64,000 nt of DNA from Streptococcus sp. zg-86 (GCF_017639855.1 NZ_CP072115.1:1116001-1180000); one strand, 5' to 3'; counted from the stretch's first letter, positions 43,832 through 52,780 are shown. Numbers and translations are program-made. The notes: generated from the letters alone by a model not told the origin.

Positions 43832-45157
43832 TTAAAAGTCTAAGCCTAATTCATCTAAAATATCGGTATCAGCTGCAGTAAAGATATCTTTTTGGCTCTC
43901 TGCCTTCTTTTCTGCCTCTAATTCCTGTTTTTCCATGATTTTAAAGAAAGGCCAATATAAAGCAACTGTCAAAACCAATTGGATTGCATTGGCCACAATT
44001 GACCGCCAATCTCCATTAGTTAAAAATCCTTCTAGGAAAACACCAACATAAGGTGGATCAAAGATTGGCTTATCTACCAAGCCCCAATGCATCATAAACA
44101 TCGGTAATGTTCCGATAATAGCTCCACCAAATACATGTGGAATAAACATGACTGGATTCAAAATAATTGGTGCTCCAAATAAGATCGGTTCATTAATTCC
44201 AAATAAAGCTGGGAATAGTGATACTTTTCCGATTTGACGATAGCGTTGACTTTTAGATAGCATACAAGCGATGACACAACCAATTGAAATACCGCAACCT
44301 GTAAAACCAAAGAAAGCACTAGAAGCTCCAGCAGTATAGAAGTGAGGCAAGGGTTGACCTGCTTGATAAGCAGCAATATTTTCTGCAATAAAAACCACCA
44401 TGATTGGTCGCGTAATCGGACTAAAAACAGAGGAATGGATCCCAAAGAAGAAGATGGTACAAATACAGAAGTTAAGAGCCAAAACAGACCAAGGATTATC
44501 CATCGATCCCACTAATGGTTGAAGGAAGCGAGTCAAAATGGTAGGAGGAAGCTCTCCTATTGTTGACAATAAAACAAAACGTGTCAAGATAAATGTTCCA
44601 CCGACAATCAAAGTAACTGGAATTAACTCAAAAGAACGGGATACAAAGTCAGGAACACCATCTGGCATTCGAATGGTCAAGTTTCTCTTCTTACAGAACT
44701 GATAGAGTTCCACCGTTACTAAAGAAGCGATCATAGAAGTAAATAACCCCTTGGCGCCTAAATTAGACAGACTGACGCCTCCATCTTCTGTAAATTGGAC
44801 TGTCAGAAATAAGAAGGCAAAAACAGCTTGTGTCACAGCTCCTGGAATATATAATTTGTAATAATTTGCTAAATTAAATGAAATCGCCATACAAGAATAT
44901 AAGCCAATGAGCCCAATGGATAAGGTAACTGGAAGATCAAATAATTCTGCATTCTGCAAAATAAATTTACTAACAATATTATTTTCCCCTAACATATTAG
45001 GCAAGGCTGGTAAAATAGCAAAGAAACTTCCTAAAATGGTAAAAGGAGTCATGGCAACCATTCCCGCCTTAATGGCACTTAAATGCCGTTGATTATCTAC
45101 CTTTCGTGCTAAGGGTAGAAAAAAACGATTCATAAATGCTTCAAATTTTTCGAACAT
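43832..45157 (-). CDS. PTS EIIC component, lactose/cellobiose family
   Basis: 441-aa permease with about ten membrane segments. Family motifs FFGIHSSVFSPITRPI and LFGINEPILFGAPIILNP mark the sugar site. The short C-terminal tail is charged. Works with the two following single-domain proteins. Substrate unknown: beta-glucosides and chitobiose are common for this family. Confidence 0.92.
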   Translation of the reverse strand: MFEKFEAFMNRFFLPLARKVDNQRHLSAIKAGMVAMTPFTILGSFFAILPALPNMLGENNIVSKFILQNAELFDLPVTLSIGLIGLYSCMAISFNLANYYKLYIPGAVTQAVFAFLFLTVQFTEDGGVSLSNLGAKGLFTSMIASLVTVELYQFCKKRNLTIRMPDGVPDFVSRSFELIPVTLIVGGTFILTRFVLLSTIGELPPTILTRFLQPLVGSMDNPWSVLALNFCICTIFFFGIHSSVFSPITRPIMVVFIAENIAAYQAGQPLPHFYTAGASSAFFGFTGCGISIGCVIACMLSKSQRYRQIGKVSLFPALFGINEPILFGAPIILNPVMFIPHVFGGAIIGTLPMFMMHWGLVDKPIFDPPYVGVFLEGFLTNGDWRSIVANAIQLVLTVALYWPFFKIMEKQELEAEKKAESQKDIFTAADTDILDELGLDF

Positions 45158-45178
45158 AGTTCTTGTCCTTTCCTTCTT

Positions 45179-45511
45179 TTATGACTTTAATACATGTTTT
45201 CGATGTGTCACTAAAGCCAATTTGAGAACAGTTGCTCCGTCCATTTGTCCATAGACATCCTTATCAATCACAGCATAGGGAATTCCCTTCGGTTCAAGGA
45301 CTGATTGGATATAATCTACCTTATGAGCAATTTGAGGACCAACTAATACAATATCCCACCCATCAATTTCTTGTTCTAAAGCATCTGCTGGAATTGCAGT
45401 AAAATCAAATTCTTCGTCTTTTAAAACTTCACTTTTTTGTACAACTTTCCGCATATTTTGCATTAACATGTTGGTAGAAAAACCACCAGCACAACAGAGT
45501 AAAATTTTCAT
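45179..45511 (-). CDS. PTS EIIB component, lactose/cellobiose family
   Basis: 110-aa cytosolic phosphotransfer protein. The phospho-cysteine is Cys7 in CCAGGFSTNM, a variant of the usual CSAGMST loop. It relays phosphate from EIIA to sugar on EIIC. Starts 21 bp before EIIC. Confidence 0.92.
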   Translation of the reverse strand: MKILLCCAGGFSTNMLMQNMRKVVQKSEVLKDEEFDFTAIPADALEQEIDGWDIVLVGPQIAHKVDYIQSVLEPKGIPYAVIDKDVYGQMDGATVLKLALVTHRKHVLKS

Positions 45512-45529
45512 CTTTCTTCTCCCTTTTAT

Positions 45530-45826
45530 TTATTCATAAAGAGCAATCATCGCTTCAATCAAATCCCTAGCCAGTTGACTTGTCATATAATGGTCTTGCG
45601 CATGGACCATCAATAACGTGACCTTTGTATCCTCCTCTCCCATCAACGCTTTACTGATTAGATTGGTTTGAAGATTATGTGCTTCTAAATCTAGTTGTCT
45701 AGATTCTTTAATCAATTCCTTTGCTCTTGCAATATCCCTTTGTTTCAAACATTTCAGGGCTTCGAAAGCTTTTGCTTTGCTATCGCCTGAAATTGCAATC
45801 ATTTTAACAATATCCATTTCTTCCAT
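45530..45826 (-). CDS. PTS EIIA component, lactose/cellobiose family
   Basis: 98-aa trimeric helical EIIA. The phospho-histidine lies in MVHAQDHYM (His75, with His79 of the motif). Length and motif are standard. Ribosome site AGGAG precedes the ATG. Confidence 0.93.
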   Translation of the reverse strand: MEEMDIVKMIAISGDSKAKAFEALKCLKQRDIARAKELIKESRQLDLEAHNLQTNLISKALMGEEDTKVTLLMVHAQDHYMTSQLARDLIEAMIALYE

Positions 45827-45837
45827 CTGAATTTCTC

Positions 45838-46881
45838 CTATTTAAATGCCCTAAATTGCTCACAATACTCTGCTGAACACTCCAGAATGAGAGCCTGATG
45901 CAAGTCTATCATTTGAGTGATATCTCCCTCATTTACTAAAGAATAAGGGCAATGACCATGCCGAACAGGTACAATGGTGACAACTGTCGGTTTTCCTTCG
46001 TGAACGAGATGAGCCTGTCCACCATCAGTTCCTCCAGATGAAAACATATCTAACTGAAGAGGAAGGCCGTACTGTTTGGCTATATTTTTTACATATTGTA
46101 CCATCGGCAAATTCGGCGCTAACGTACGGTCAAAATGTGTTAGAATAGGGCCCTTCCCAACCTGTCTCTGATTGAGGTGATTTCTCGTTGTAGAATCGCT
46201 ATAAGTAGCTACATCAATGACAAAGACACTGTCTGGATTAATTAGTTGTGTAGCAGTTTTTGCTCCTCTAATCCCAACTTCTTCACTGCTAGTAAAGGCA
46301 AAATGAACTGTAAGAGGAAGATCTTGATTGGCTAAATTCTTCATTAACTGTCCCATGATATAGCAGGCTAATCGATTATCTAGTGCTTTTCCCATATACA
46401 TAGACTGGGGTGCTAAGCGTTCAAACTGACTATCAAAGCAGACCATATTACCGACTTCAATACCTAAGTCTGTCACTTCTTGATAAGATGAAGCACCAAT
46501 GTCACAAATTAGCTCTTCCGTCATTCCGTTTTGATAGCGACCCGAAATGAAACCTAAAATTTTTTCTCCATTGAAAGTTGTAATCCGTACTCTCTGAAAA
46601 TGTTGCGCTAAGGGTTTGACCCCACCAACGACCATCAGGTAAATGAGACCATTCTCACTGACACTACGTACCATAAAACCAACTTCATCTAAATGTCCAC
46701 AAATCATGATACTCTTACTTGTATCACGGCCTTGCTTCGTAAAAATCAGGCTTCCTAAGCCATCGTATTGTTTCGAAAAAGGAAGTGCCCCCAATTCATC
46801 TAGTAAGACCTGTCTAACTTCTTGTTCATTACTTGCAATACCGTCTGCATTTGATAAGGCTGCCAAAAATTCTATACTCAT
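45838..46881 (-). CDS. M42 family aminopeptidase (FrvX/glutamyl-aminopeptidase-like)
   Basis: 347-aa cytosolic TET-type metallopeptidase. Metal ligands and general base: GHLDEVGF (His63), KALDNR, SSEEVG and VRHGHCPYS. The family includes PepA and the E. coli frvX product. Its place directly after a PRD regulator and before EIIA copies the frv arrangement. Substrate unknown. Confidence 0.9.
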   Translation of the reverse strand: MSIEFLAALSNADGIASNEQEVRQVLLDELGALPFSKQYDGLGSLIFTKQGRDTSKSIMICGHLDEVGFMVRSVSENGLIYLMVVGGVKPLAQHFQRVRITTFNGEKILGFISGRYQNGMTEELICDIGASSYQEVTDLGIEVGNMVCFDSQFERLAPQSMYMGKALDNRLACYIMGQLMKNLANQDLPLTVHFAFTSSEEVGIRGAKTATQLINPDSVFVIDVATYSDSTTRNHLNQRQVGKGPILTHFDRTLAPNLPMVQYVKNIAKQYGLPLQLDMFSSGGTDGGQAHLVHEGKPTVVTIVPVRHGHCPYSLVNEGDITQMIDLHQALILECSAEYCEQFRAFK

Positions 46882-46882
46882 A

Positions 46883-48712
46883 CTATTTTCCTTCTAATAT
46901 ATTCTTTAATTGGTAACGAAATTCATGATATGTTTCTGTCTTGCTCAAAGATTCAATCCCTAGTGGATTTTCCATTACCTTGCTGAGCACCTTCGAAATA
47001 ATTTGATGTTTTTCAACCTCTCCTTCTTTCAGCGATACCATAAAAATGATTTTTGGATAGATTCCTTCTGTCTTTACACCCTTTGGCAATAGGCAGACCG
47101 AGATGATATTCTTCTGTCCCTTCATCTCCATTGGGTGAGGGATTGCAATGCCATTGGCATAAATTGTCGATAAGTAATCCTCTCTTTCCAATACCGAATG
47201 TTGGTAACCCAATTGCTGATTATAAACTTCTAATTCAGCTGCTAAATCCGATAAAATGGTGCGATAGTCTTCTTTCCCTTTAATGCTAAAGAAATCACTA
47301 GACAACCATTCAAGAAATAAGTCTTCCATAGAACTAGACCGCGAACCCCGAAAAGATTCAAGGTAACCCGCCATTGACATAGCATCTATATTTTCTTGAA
47401 TTTCATCCAAATGAAGAATTGGACAAGATAGGGCTAAATTCAAATCAGTCATTGAAAAAACCAAATCCGGTTGAAACTCTTGGATTGCTTGATTTTCCAA
47501 TAGTGAAAATGTCTGAATCAACGCATTTTGGAAGATACGCCTTAGTTTCAAGTGAATTAACTGAGCTATTCCTCCTCCAGAAGAACAAACAACTGCAATG
47601 CGGTAGCGTTGCTCTAAACGTTTTTGCTTACTTTTCTGATAGGGAACTAACATATGGGTAGCTAAATAAGCTATCTCATCAGAGGAAATTTGAATGTGGT
47701 ACTCCTCCTCCAACCACCGAGAAAATTTCAAGGCTTCGTTGTAAATAACAGGATAATGTTTACTAATATGACTGGCATAGGGATTGATACTAACAATCCG
47801 CTTTCTTGCTCGTTCAATCAAAGCAGCAATATGTAAGCAAACGAGATTTAAAAACTCATAATCACTCGAAAATTCTGTACGATTGATTCGATCAATTGCT
47901 TGAAAATATTCGCTGATTTTCTTTTTTAGAGATAGTGGACGTGTATCAACTTTCTGCTTGGTCCGAATCGATAAACTATTCTCGAGAAACTCCGATTTTT
48001 CTTTAGAAAAGAGTGCTTTCAATATATTCAAATCCTTCTGTAAAGCACCATTTAATGCTTCTATCGTAACAGTCTGATTCATTAATTCCATACAGATAAG
48101 AAATAGCAACTCTTGCTTTACTGTTTGAATTTCAGCTACATCAGGAATATAAGAGCAAGTCTGAAACCAGTCAAATAAAATGGTCTGTAACATAACTTGT
48201 TGTTCTTGCGCCACATATTCTACGATAAACCTATTACACGATTCATGATGTAGGAGCCAAGCTATTTTTTCTGCTAATGAAGCACAGATACGAATACCAT
48301 AATGTGCCTTTCTTTCTAACACCAATCCTTGATTTAACAGTTCTACTTCTATCTGCTGAAGATCTTTTTTAATTTGGCTACTGCTACTTAATACCATATC
48401 TGCCAATGATTGAATAGTCATATAGTCCGAGGAAATCAATAATAAAAAGCATAATTTATTTTTCCTCATCGCCTGACTATCCATTACATCAAAAGATAAC
48501 GTTGCAAAATAGTCCTCAAATCTTTTTTTATCAGCAATGACAAGACGGTAACCTAGTGGATATTTTTCAATCACAAATCCAGATTTCATCTCATTTAGTA
48601 ACTTAATATCATTTTGAATCGTACGCCGAGAAACTTTATACAAATTGGCCAAAGTTTGTTCTGGAGTATACTCGTTATTCAATATAGTAGATAAAACTAA
48701 GTCACTTCTCAT
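46883..48712 (-). CDS. PRD-containing BglG/MtlR-type transcriptional regulator
   Basis: 609-aa PTS-controlled activator. N-terminal HTH (LANLYKVSRRTIQNDIKLLNE, ~20-45), second HTH (~75-130), two PRD regions (~170-380), an EIIB-like domain with Cys in AVVCSSGGG (~385-470) and a C-terminal EIIA(Fru/Mtl)-like domain with His in AIPHPMEM (~475-605). Phosphorylation of these sites would report PTS state. First gene of the cluster; ATG at 48712 with AGGAGGGG. Confidence 0.9.
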   Translation of the reverse strand: MRSDLVLSTILNNEYTPEQTLANLYKVSRRTIQNDIKLLNEMKSGFVIEKYPLGYRLVIADKKRFEDYFATLSFDVMDSQAMRKNKLCFLLLISSDYMTIQSLADMVLSSSSQIKKDLQQIEVELLNQGLVLERKAHYGIRICASLAEKIAWLLHHESCNRFIVEYVAQEQQVMLQTILFDWFQTCSYIPDVAEIQTVKQELLFLICMELMNQTVTIEALNGALQKDLNILKALFSKEKSEFLENSLSIRTKQKVDTRPLSLKKKISEYFQAIDRINRTEFSSDYEFLNLVCLHIAALIERARKRIVSINPYASHISKHYPVIYNEALKFSRWLEEEYHIQISSDEIAYLATHMLVPYQKSKQKRLEQRYRIAVVCSSGGGIAQLIHLKLRRIFQNALIQTFSLLENQAIQEFQPDLVFSMTDLNLALSCPILHLDEIQENIDAMSMAGYLESFRGSRSSSMEDLFLEWLSSDFFSIKGKEDYRTILSDLAAELEVYNQQLGYQHSVLEREDYLSTIYANGIAIPHPMEMKGQKNIISVCLLPKGVKTEGIYPKIIFMVSLKEGEVEKHQIISKVLSKVMENPLGIESLSKTETYHEFRYQLKNILEGK

Positions 48713-48721
48713 ACACCCCTC

Positions 48722-48735
48722 CTAAAACGTTTTCA
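48722..48735 (-). promoter_or_regulatory. cre site for the PTS-peptidase operon
   Basis: TGAAAACGTTTTAG on the minus strand, one mismatch from the core cre consensus, between the -10 TATAAT (48748-48753) and the regulator start. A CcpA roadblock position. Confidence 0.65.
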
Positions 48736-48747
48736 TTTTGTACTACT

Positions 48748-48753
48748 ATTATA
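48748..48753 (-). promoter_or_regulatory. -10 box of the PTS-peptidase operon
   Basis: TATAAT on the minus strand, 36 bp before the regulator ATG; the -35 (TTTTGT, 17-nt spacing) is weak, fitting an activated promoter. Confidence 0.55.
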
Positions 48754-48869
48754 TACTGATTAGCTAGAATACAAAAGATGAATATTTTCCTTTTTAATTT
48801 GAAAAAAGTAACTGATTCTTCCCCCTAAGCTCCTAAACAAGACCGTCTATTGTCTACAAACTTGACAAA

Positions 48870-49471
48870 TTCACCCATCCTTTTTATTTCAATGGTTCGG
48901 GAAAAAACAATCCTACTAAAGCCTTACTCGCTCTTTTCTTGACAAGCTCGTGAAAGAACAGCCCACTGGACCCTACCTCGCTCTATAATTTCTAGGCGCG
49001 GGAAAAAACGGTCCACTTCAACTAACCTCGCTCTGCTATTTCTGGGCGAGGGAAAAACAGTCCGCTGGACCTTAACTCGCTTTCTCGTTTCTCGGCTCGT
49101 GAAAAAACAATCCACCTTTCTAACCACGCTTTTCTATTTGACAAGCGCGGGAAAAACAGCCCGCTGGACCTTAACTCGCTTTCTCATTTCTCGGCTCGTG
49201 AAAAAACAATCCCCTTGCTAACCACGCTTTTCCATTTGACAAGCGCGGGAGAAACAGCCCACTGGACCTTAACTCGCTTTCTCGTTTCTCGGCTCGTGAA
49301 AAAACAATCCACCTTTCTAACCACGCTTTTCTATTTGACAAGCGCGGGAAAAACAGCCCGCTGGACCTTAACTCGCTTTCTCGTTTCTCGGCTCGTGAAA
49401 AAACAATCCCCTTGCTAACCACGCTTTTCCGTTTGACAAGCGCGGGAAAAACAGCCCACTGGGCTGTTTTT
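48870..49471 (+). repeat. Nested tandem array (~50/99/197-bp periods)
   Basis: About twelve ~50-bp units. Two unit types alternate to make a 99-bp dimer: starts of the shared TTAACTCGC are at 49072, 49171, 49269 and 49368. Dimers alternate in detail (CCACCTTTCTA versus CCCCTTGCTA; CCGCTGG versus CCACTGG), giving a ~197-bp period. Unit core: CTCGCT, TTTCT, GGCnCGnGAAAAA, CAnTCCnCTGG. The core resembles the dispersed repeat at 52,575-52,620. Open frames through it are a by-product of composition, not genes. Confidence 0.9.
49447..49471 (+). terminator. Terminator-like hairpin at array end
   Basis: AAAACAGCCC-ACT-GGGCTGTTTT with six T; this is the last array unit with its two arms fully complementary. 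Confidence 0.75.
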
Positions 49472-49510
49472 TATGCTATACTAGTCTATAGAATACTTGA
49501 GGAGGTGTGT

Positions 49511-50326
49511 ATGATTAAATTACTAGCTCTTGATATGGATGGGACCTTGTTGAATAGTCAGAAACAACTGACCCAACCACAGATTGAGGCGATTCATAAA
49601 GCGATTGAAATGGGGGTTAAGCTCGTACTGTGTACTGGCAGAATGCTCCCAGGGGTCAAGCCTTATTTTGACCAACTAGGACTGGATGCGGAAAATGAAT
49701 ATGTCATTGTCAATAATGGCTGCTCCACTCATCAAACGAGTGACTGGAAACTGATTGACTGGGCGGAACTATCTCCTGATGAAATTCGGTATCTAGCAAC
49801 CTTTATTCCAGAAAGTGAGATGCAGCTGACCTTATTTGACGAGGAGCATTATTATGTCTTAGAAGATGAACCAAATGAACATTCACGGACAGATGCTCAT
49901 CTTGTTTTTGTAGAGCCAACGATTTTAAGCATGGAGAACGCAACAAACCAGAGCCGTCATCTTTTCCAAGCCATGTATGTCGGAACAAAAGAGGCCACTG
50001 ATGCCTTTGAAAGCAACTATGCTGACCTACTCCGTAAAGACTTCGATGCCGTACGCTCACAAGATGTCCTGCTTGAAATTTTGCCAACAGGTACCAATAA
50101 GGCTTCTGCTCTCAAAAAATTGGCAGAACACTTGGGAATCTTACCCGAAGAAATTATGGCGATGGGTGATGCCAATAATGACATTGAAATGCTGGAATTT
50201 GCTGGTCTAAGTATTGCAATGGGGAATGCTAGCGAGCTTGTCCAATCGTTGGCAGATGATGTCACCGATAGCAATGATTGCGACGGCGTTGCTAAAGCCA
50301 TTTACAAACATATTTTACAGCAGTAG
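49511..50326 (+). CDS. Cof-type HAD-IIB phosphatase
   Basis: 271-aa sugar-phosphate phosphatase-like protein (YidA group). Motif I LDMDGTLLNS, motif II VLCTGR, and motif III/IV GTNKASALKKL with MGDANNDIEML. ATG at 49511 follows TGAGGAGG; an in-frame ATG in the repeat array would add 33 meaningless residues and was rejected. -10 TGcTATACT is at 49477. 22 bp before pepT. Confidence 0.93.
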   Translation: MIKLLALDMDGTLLNSQKQLTQPQIEAIHKAIEMGVKLVLCTGRMLPGVKPYFDQLGLDAENEYVIVNNGCSTHQTSDWKLIDWAELSPDEIRYLATFIPESEMQLTLFDEEHYYVLEDEPNEHSRTDAHLVFVEPTILSMENATNQSRHLFQAMYVGTKEATDAFESNYADLLRKDFDAVRSQDVLLEILPTGTNKASALKKLAEHLGILPEEIMAMGDANNDIEMLEFAGLSIAMGNASELVQSLADDVTDSNDCDGVAKAIYKHILQQ

Positions 50327-50348
50327 AAAATACCAAAAGGAGAAAATC

Positions 50349-51569
50349 ATGAAATACCCTACACTTTTAGAACGATTCCTTGTCTATGTAAAAGAAAATA
50401 CACGCTCTGACGAGACGTCCACTACCACACCAAGTACCCAAAACCAAGTTGAGTTTGCCCAAAACATTCTGCTTCCTGAAATGGAACGCATCGGACTTCA
50501 AAATGTCCACTATCTGCCGAATGGATTTGCCGTAGGAACACTTCCTGCCAATGCCCCTACTTTGACACGTAAGATTGGCTTTATCGCCCATATGGATACG
50601 GCAGACTTTAATGCCGAAGGTGTCAATCCGCAGATTATTGAAAACTATGACGGAAATCCGATTGCCCTTGGGACATCTGGTTTTGAATTGCATCCAAAAG
50701 ATTTTCCGCAATTAAACAACTATCACGGGCAAACCTTGATTACAACAGACGGAACTACCTTGCTTGGTTCTGACGATAAATCAGGAATTGCTGAGATTAT
50801 GACAGCCATTGAATACTTGGTCGCTCATCCTGAAATCAAACACTGCGAAATCCGTGTTGGATTCGGTCCAGATGAAGAAATCGGTGTGGGAGCAGATAAA
50901 TTTGATGTGGAAGATTTTGATGTTGATTTTGCCTATACAATGGACGGCGGTCCACTTGGCGAACTCCAATACGAAACTTTTAGCGCTGCTGGTGCTAAGA
51001 TTGATTTCCTTGGACGAAATGTTCACCCTGGGTCTGCTAAAGATCAAATGATCAATGCCTTCCAACTAGCAATTGACTTCCATAATGCTCTCCCAGAAGC
51101 AGATCGCCCAGAAAAAACAGATGGGTATCAAGGGTTCTTCCATTTGATGGACATGTCAGGAAGCGTTGATCAAGCACAAACAACATACATCATTCGTGAT
51201 TTTGAAGAAGCTGATTTTGAAGCCCGCAAACAGTTGATGCTGGATATTGCTGAGAAGATGAATCAAGCATTCGATACTCCTCGTGTTATCGTTCATTTGC
51301 ATGACCAATACTATAACATGAAGAAAATCATCGAAAAGGATATGACCCCCATTACCATTGCTAAAGAAGTCATGGAAAATCTTGGCATCACACCAATCAT
51401 TGAGCCAGTTCGTGGTGGAACTGACGGATCAAAAATTTCCTTCATGGGTATTCCAACACCAAATATCTTTGCAGGTGGTGAGAATATGCATGGCCGCTTT
51501 GAATTTGTCAGCCTTGAAACCATGGAAAAAGCTGTCGATGTCATTCTAGGAATTGTGGGACACCAATAA
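50349..51569 (+). CDS. pepT: Peptidase T (tripeptidase)
   Basis: 406-aa M20B aminotripeptidase. Zinc ligands and catalytic residues: AHMDTADF, GSDDKSGIAEI, GPDEEIGVGA, TMDGGPLGEL and RGGTDGSKISFMG. AAAGGAG precedes the ATG at 50349. Full length. Cytosolic peptide turnover. Confidence 0.97.
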   Translation: MKYPTLLERFLVYVKENTRSDETSTTTPSTQNQVEFAQNILLPEMERIGLQNVHYLPNGFAVGTLPANAPTLTRKIGFIAHMDTADFNAEGVNPQIIENYDGNPIALGTSGFELHPKDFPQLNNYHGQTLITTDGTTLLGSDDKSGIAEIMTAIEYLVAHPEIKHCEIRVGFGPDEEIGVGADKFDVEDFDVDFAYTMDGGPLGELQYETFSAAGAKIDFLGRNVHPGSAKDQMINAFQLAIDFHNALPEADRPEKTDGYQGFFHLMDMSGSVDQAQTTYIIRDFEEADFEARKQLMLDIAEKMNQAFDTPRVIVHLHDQYYNMKKIIEKDMTPITIAKEVMENLGITPIIEPVRGGTDGSKISFMGIPTPNIFAGGENMHGRFEFVSLETMEKAVDVILGIVGHQ

Positions 51570-51586
51570 AAGCCTTATCAGATAAG

Positions 51587-51650
51587 CGCCCTTACTCGTT
51601 ATTGAAGATGAACACCAATTGATCTTTCAATGCTTCTAGGGCGTTTTTTT
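51587..51650 (+). terminator. pepT terminator
   Basis: Long imperfect hairpin: outer CGCCCT (51587-) / AGGGCG (51638-51643), inner TTGAAGAT/ATCTTTCAA, then seven T. Confidence 0.8.
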
Positions 51651-51691
51651 CCCACCGCAACCAACAGTAGCAAGATGTAAACTGAGCTTTC

Positions 51692-51720
51692 TTGGCAAAA
51701 ATCCTTGTATTTGCTACAGT
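51692..51720 (+). promoter_or_regulatory. Promoter of XRE gene
   Basis: -35 TTGGCA (51692-51697), 17-nt spacer, extended -10 TGcTACAGT (box 51715-51720). Confidence 0.6.
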
Positions 51721-51740
51721 AAGGATAGGAGGTGACCTAT

Positions 51741-52379
51741 ATGTTACTACATGAAAAAATTCGTTTCATTCGCACCATTCATCAATTATCACAGGAACAA
51801 TTCGCTGAAGAATTTCTGGTCAGTCGCCAATCAGTTTCCAAGTGGGAAAATGGCACTGCTATTCCTGATCTGCACATTCTCATCAAGATAGCTGATTTTG
51901 CCGATATGAGTTTGGACCAACTTGTCCGTGATGACATTGATCTACCAATCCAGCAAGACCAACATCATCCTGAACCAGAGATTGAACCACAGCGGAATGC
52001 AAGTTTTGCTATTCAAGACTATCTGGGAAAGGTTTGCGATGTTTCCCTTAATACGATGTGGTACCAAGTTCTGCGAAATGTCAAAATCGTTGGGATCTAT
52101 CAAAATATGGTCTGCTTTGAAAAACGGCAACGCTACGGCTACTTTCATCTCGATCGCTGTATCGATATTCTGGTCAAAAAAGAAGAGGAGTATATTCCCT
52201 ACAATCAGATTGCTTTGGGAAAATGTAAAGCCTACACGAATACCAACCAATTCTGGGGTGGAAATCACTATCTCTTCAGCCAAGTAACTGCCGTCAATGA
52301 AAGAGGAATTGAACTCCAAACGGGACAATTTACATCCTTTATTGATTTCCAGCATTTAGTAGTTCTCCTAATGAAATAG
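51741..52379 (+). CDS. XRE-family helix-turn-helix regulator
   Basis: 212-aa protein. N-terminal Cro/CI HTH (residues ~1-60: IRFIRTIHQLSQEQFAEEF, VSRQSVSKWENG). The remaining ~120 residues form a domain I do not recognise, rich in aromatic residues and resembling an SH3-like/beta ligand domain (inference). ATG at 51741 with GGAGGTG six bases upstream (GTG three codons earlier lies in that site). No partner gene; monocistronic. Confidence 0.85.
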   Translation: MLLHEKIRFIRTIHQLSQEQFAEEFLVSRQSVSKWENGTAIPDLHILIKIADFADMSLDQLVRDDIDLPIQQDQHHPEPEIEPQRNASFAIQDYLGKVCDVSLNTMWYQVLRNVKIVGIYQNMVCFEKRQRYGYFHLDRCIDILVKKEEEYIPYNQIALGKCKAYTNTNQFWGGNHYLFSQVTAVNERGIELQTGQFTSFIDFQHLVVLLMK

Positions 52380-52383
52380 ACGA

Positions 52384-52721
52384 AACAAGCACTTTTTCAG
52401 GTACTTGTTCAGAACGTAGACAAAACCGAGATTTATTTAAACAAATTCAAAAGCTCTACTAACTGAACATTTGATTTTCCGATTTTCGCGAGCAAAGCGA
52501 GCCACATCAGATACTTTTCGCTGTGGTAAAAGTAGGGAATGGGACTCAATTGTGATTTTGTTTAAATCGATTATCCTCGCTCCTTTGTTTCTGGGCTCGG
52601 GCTAAAATAATCCACTGGATTATTTTACTCCGCAGGAAGTCGCTACCGTCCACACCACCTAAAAAAAGTATCTCAAAAAAACTTTTTCTTCAATCAACAA
52701 GCACTTTTTCAGGTGCTTGTT
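52384..52721 (+). repeat. Dispersed hairpin repeat R3 flanked by a 26-bp direct repeat of a terminator
   Basis: Bases 52564-52644 are the inverse of copy R2 (78/81). The whole segment is bracketed by two copies of a 26-bp terminator stem (52384-52409 and 52696-52721; 25/26 match). Only the outer copy keeps its T-run. Suggests that the repeat entered, or was duplicated with, the XRE gene terminator. Confidence 0.85.
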
Positions 52722-52728
52722 TTTATTA
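52696..52728 (+). terminator. Functional copy of XRE terminator
   Basis: AACAAGCAC (52696-52704) / GTGCTTGTT (52713-52721) stem followed by TTTTATT. An inner copy at 52384-52409 lacks the T-run. Confidence 0.8.
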
Positions 52729-52751
52729 TATAAAAAATTTATATATTACTC

Positions 52752-52780
52752 TTGACTTCCTTTGGCAATATGTATATAAT
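52752..52780 (+). promoter_or_regulatory. padR operon promoter
   Basis: -35 TTGACT (52752-52757), 17-nt spacer, -10 TATAAT (52775-52780). Strong match. Confidence 0.85.

Noticed and set aside
48924..49422. Open frames across the tandem array on both strands, encoding repeated KKQS/SAGKTAR or RGSERAEKRE-type peptides
   Set aside because: They exist because the unit lacks stop codons in several frames; they have no ribosome site, are low complexity and vary with unit changes. Repeat DNA explains them better than a gene.
48870..49471. CRISPR array
   Set aside because: The whole unit is similar from end to end, with no unique spacers and no cas genes nearby.
49412..49510. N-terminal extension of the HAD phosphatase gene into the array
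   Set aside because: The extra 33 residues lie in repeat DNA; the real ATG at 49511 has a strong GGAGG site and begins the DMDGTLL motif region.
52384..52721. Integration att sites (26-bp direct repeats)
   Set aside because: They are copies of a terminator stem, no integrase is present and the enclosed DNA is only 286 bp of repeat.
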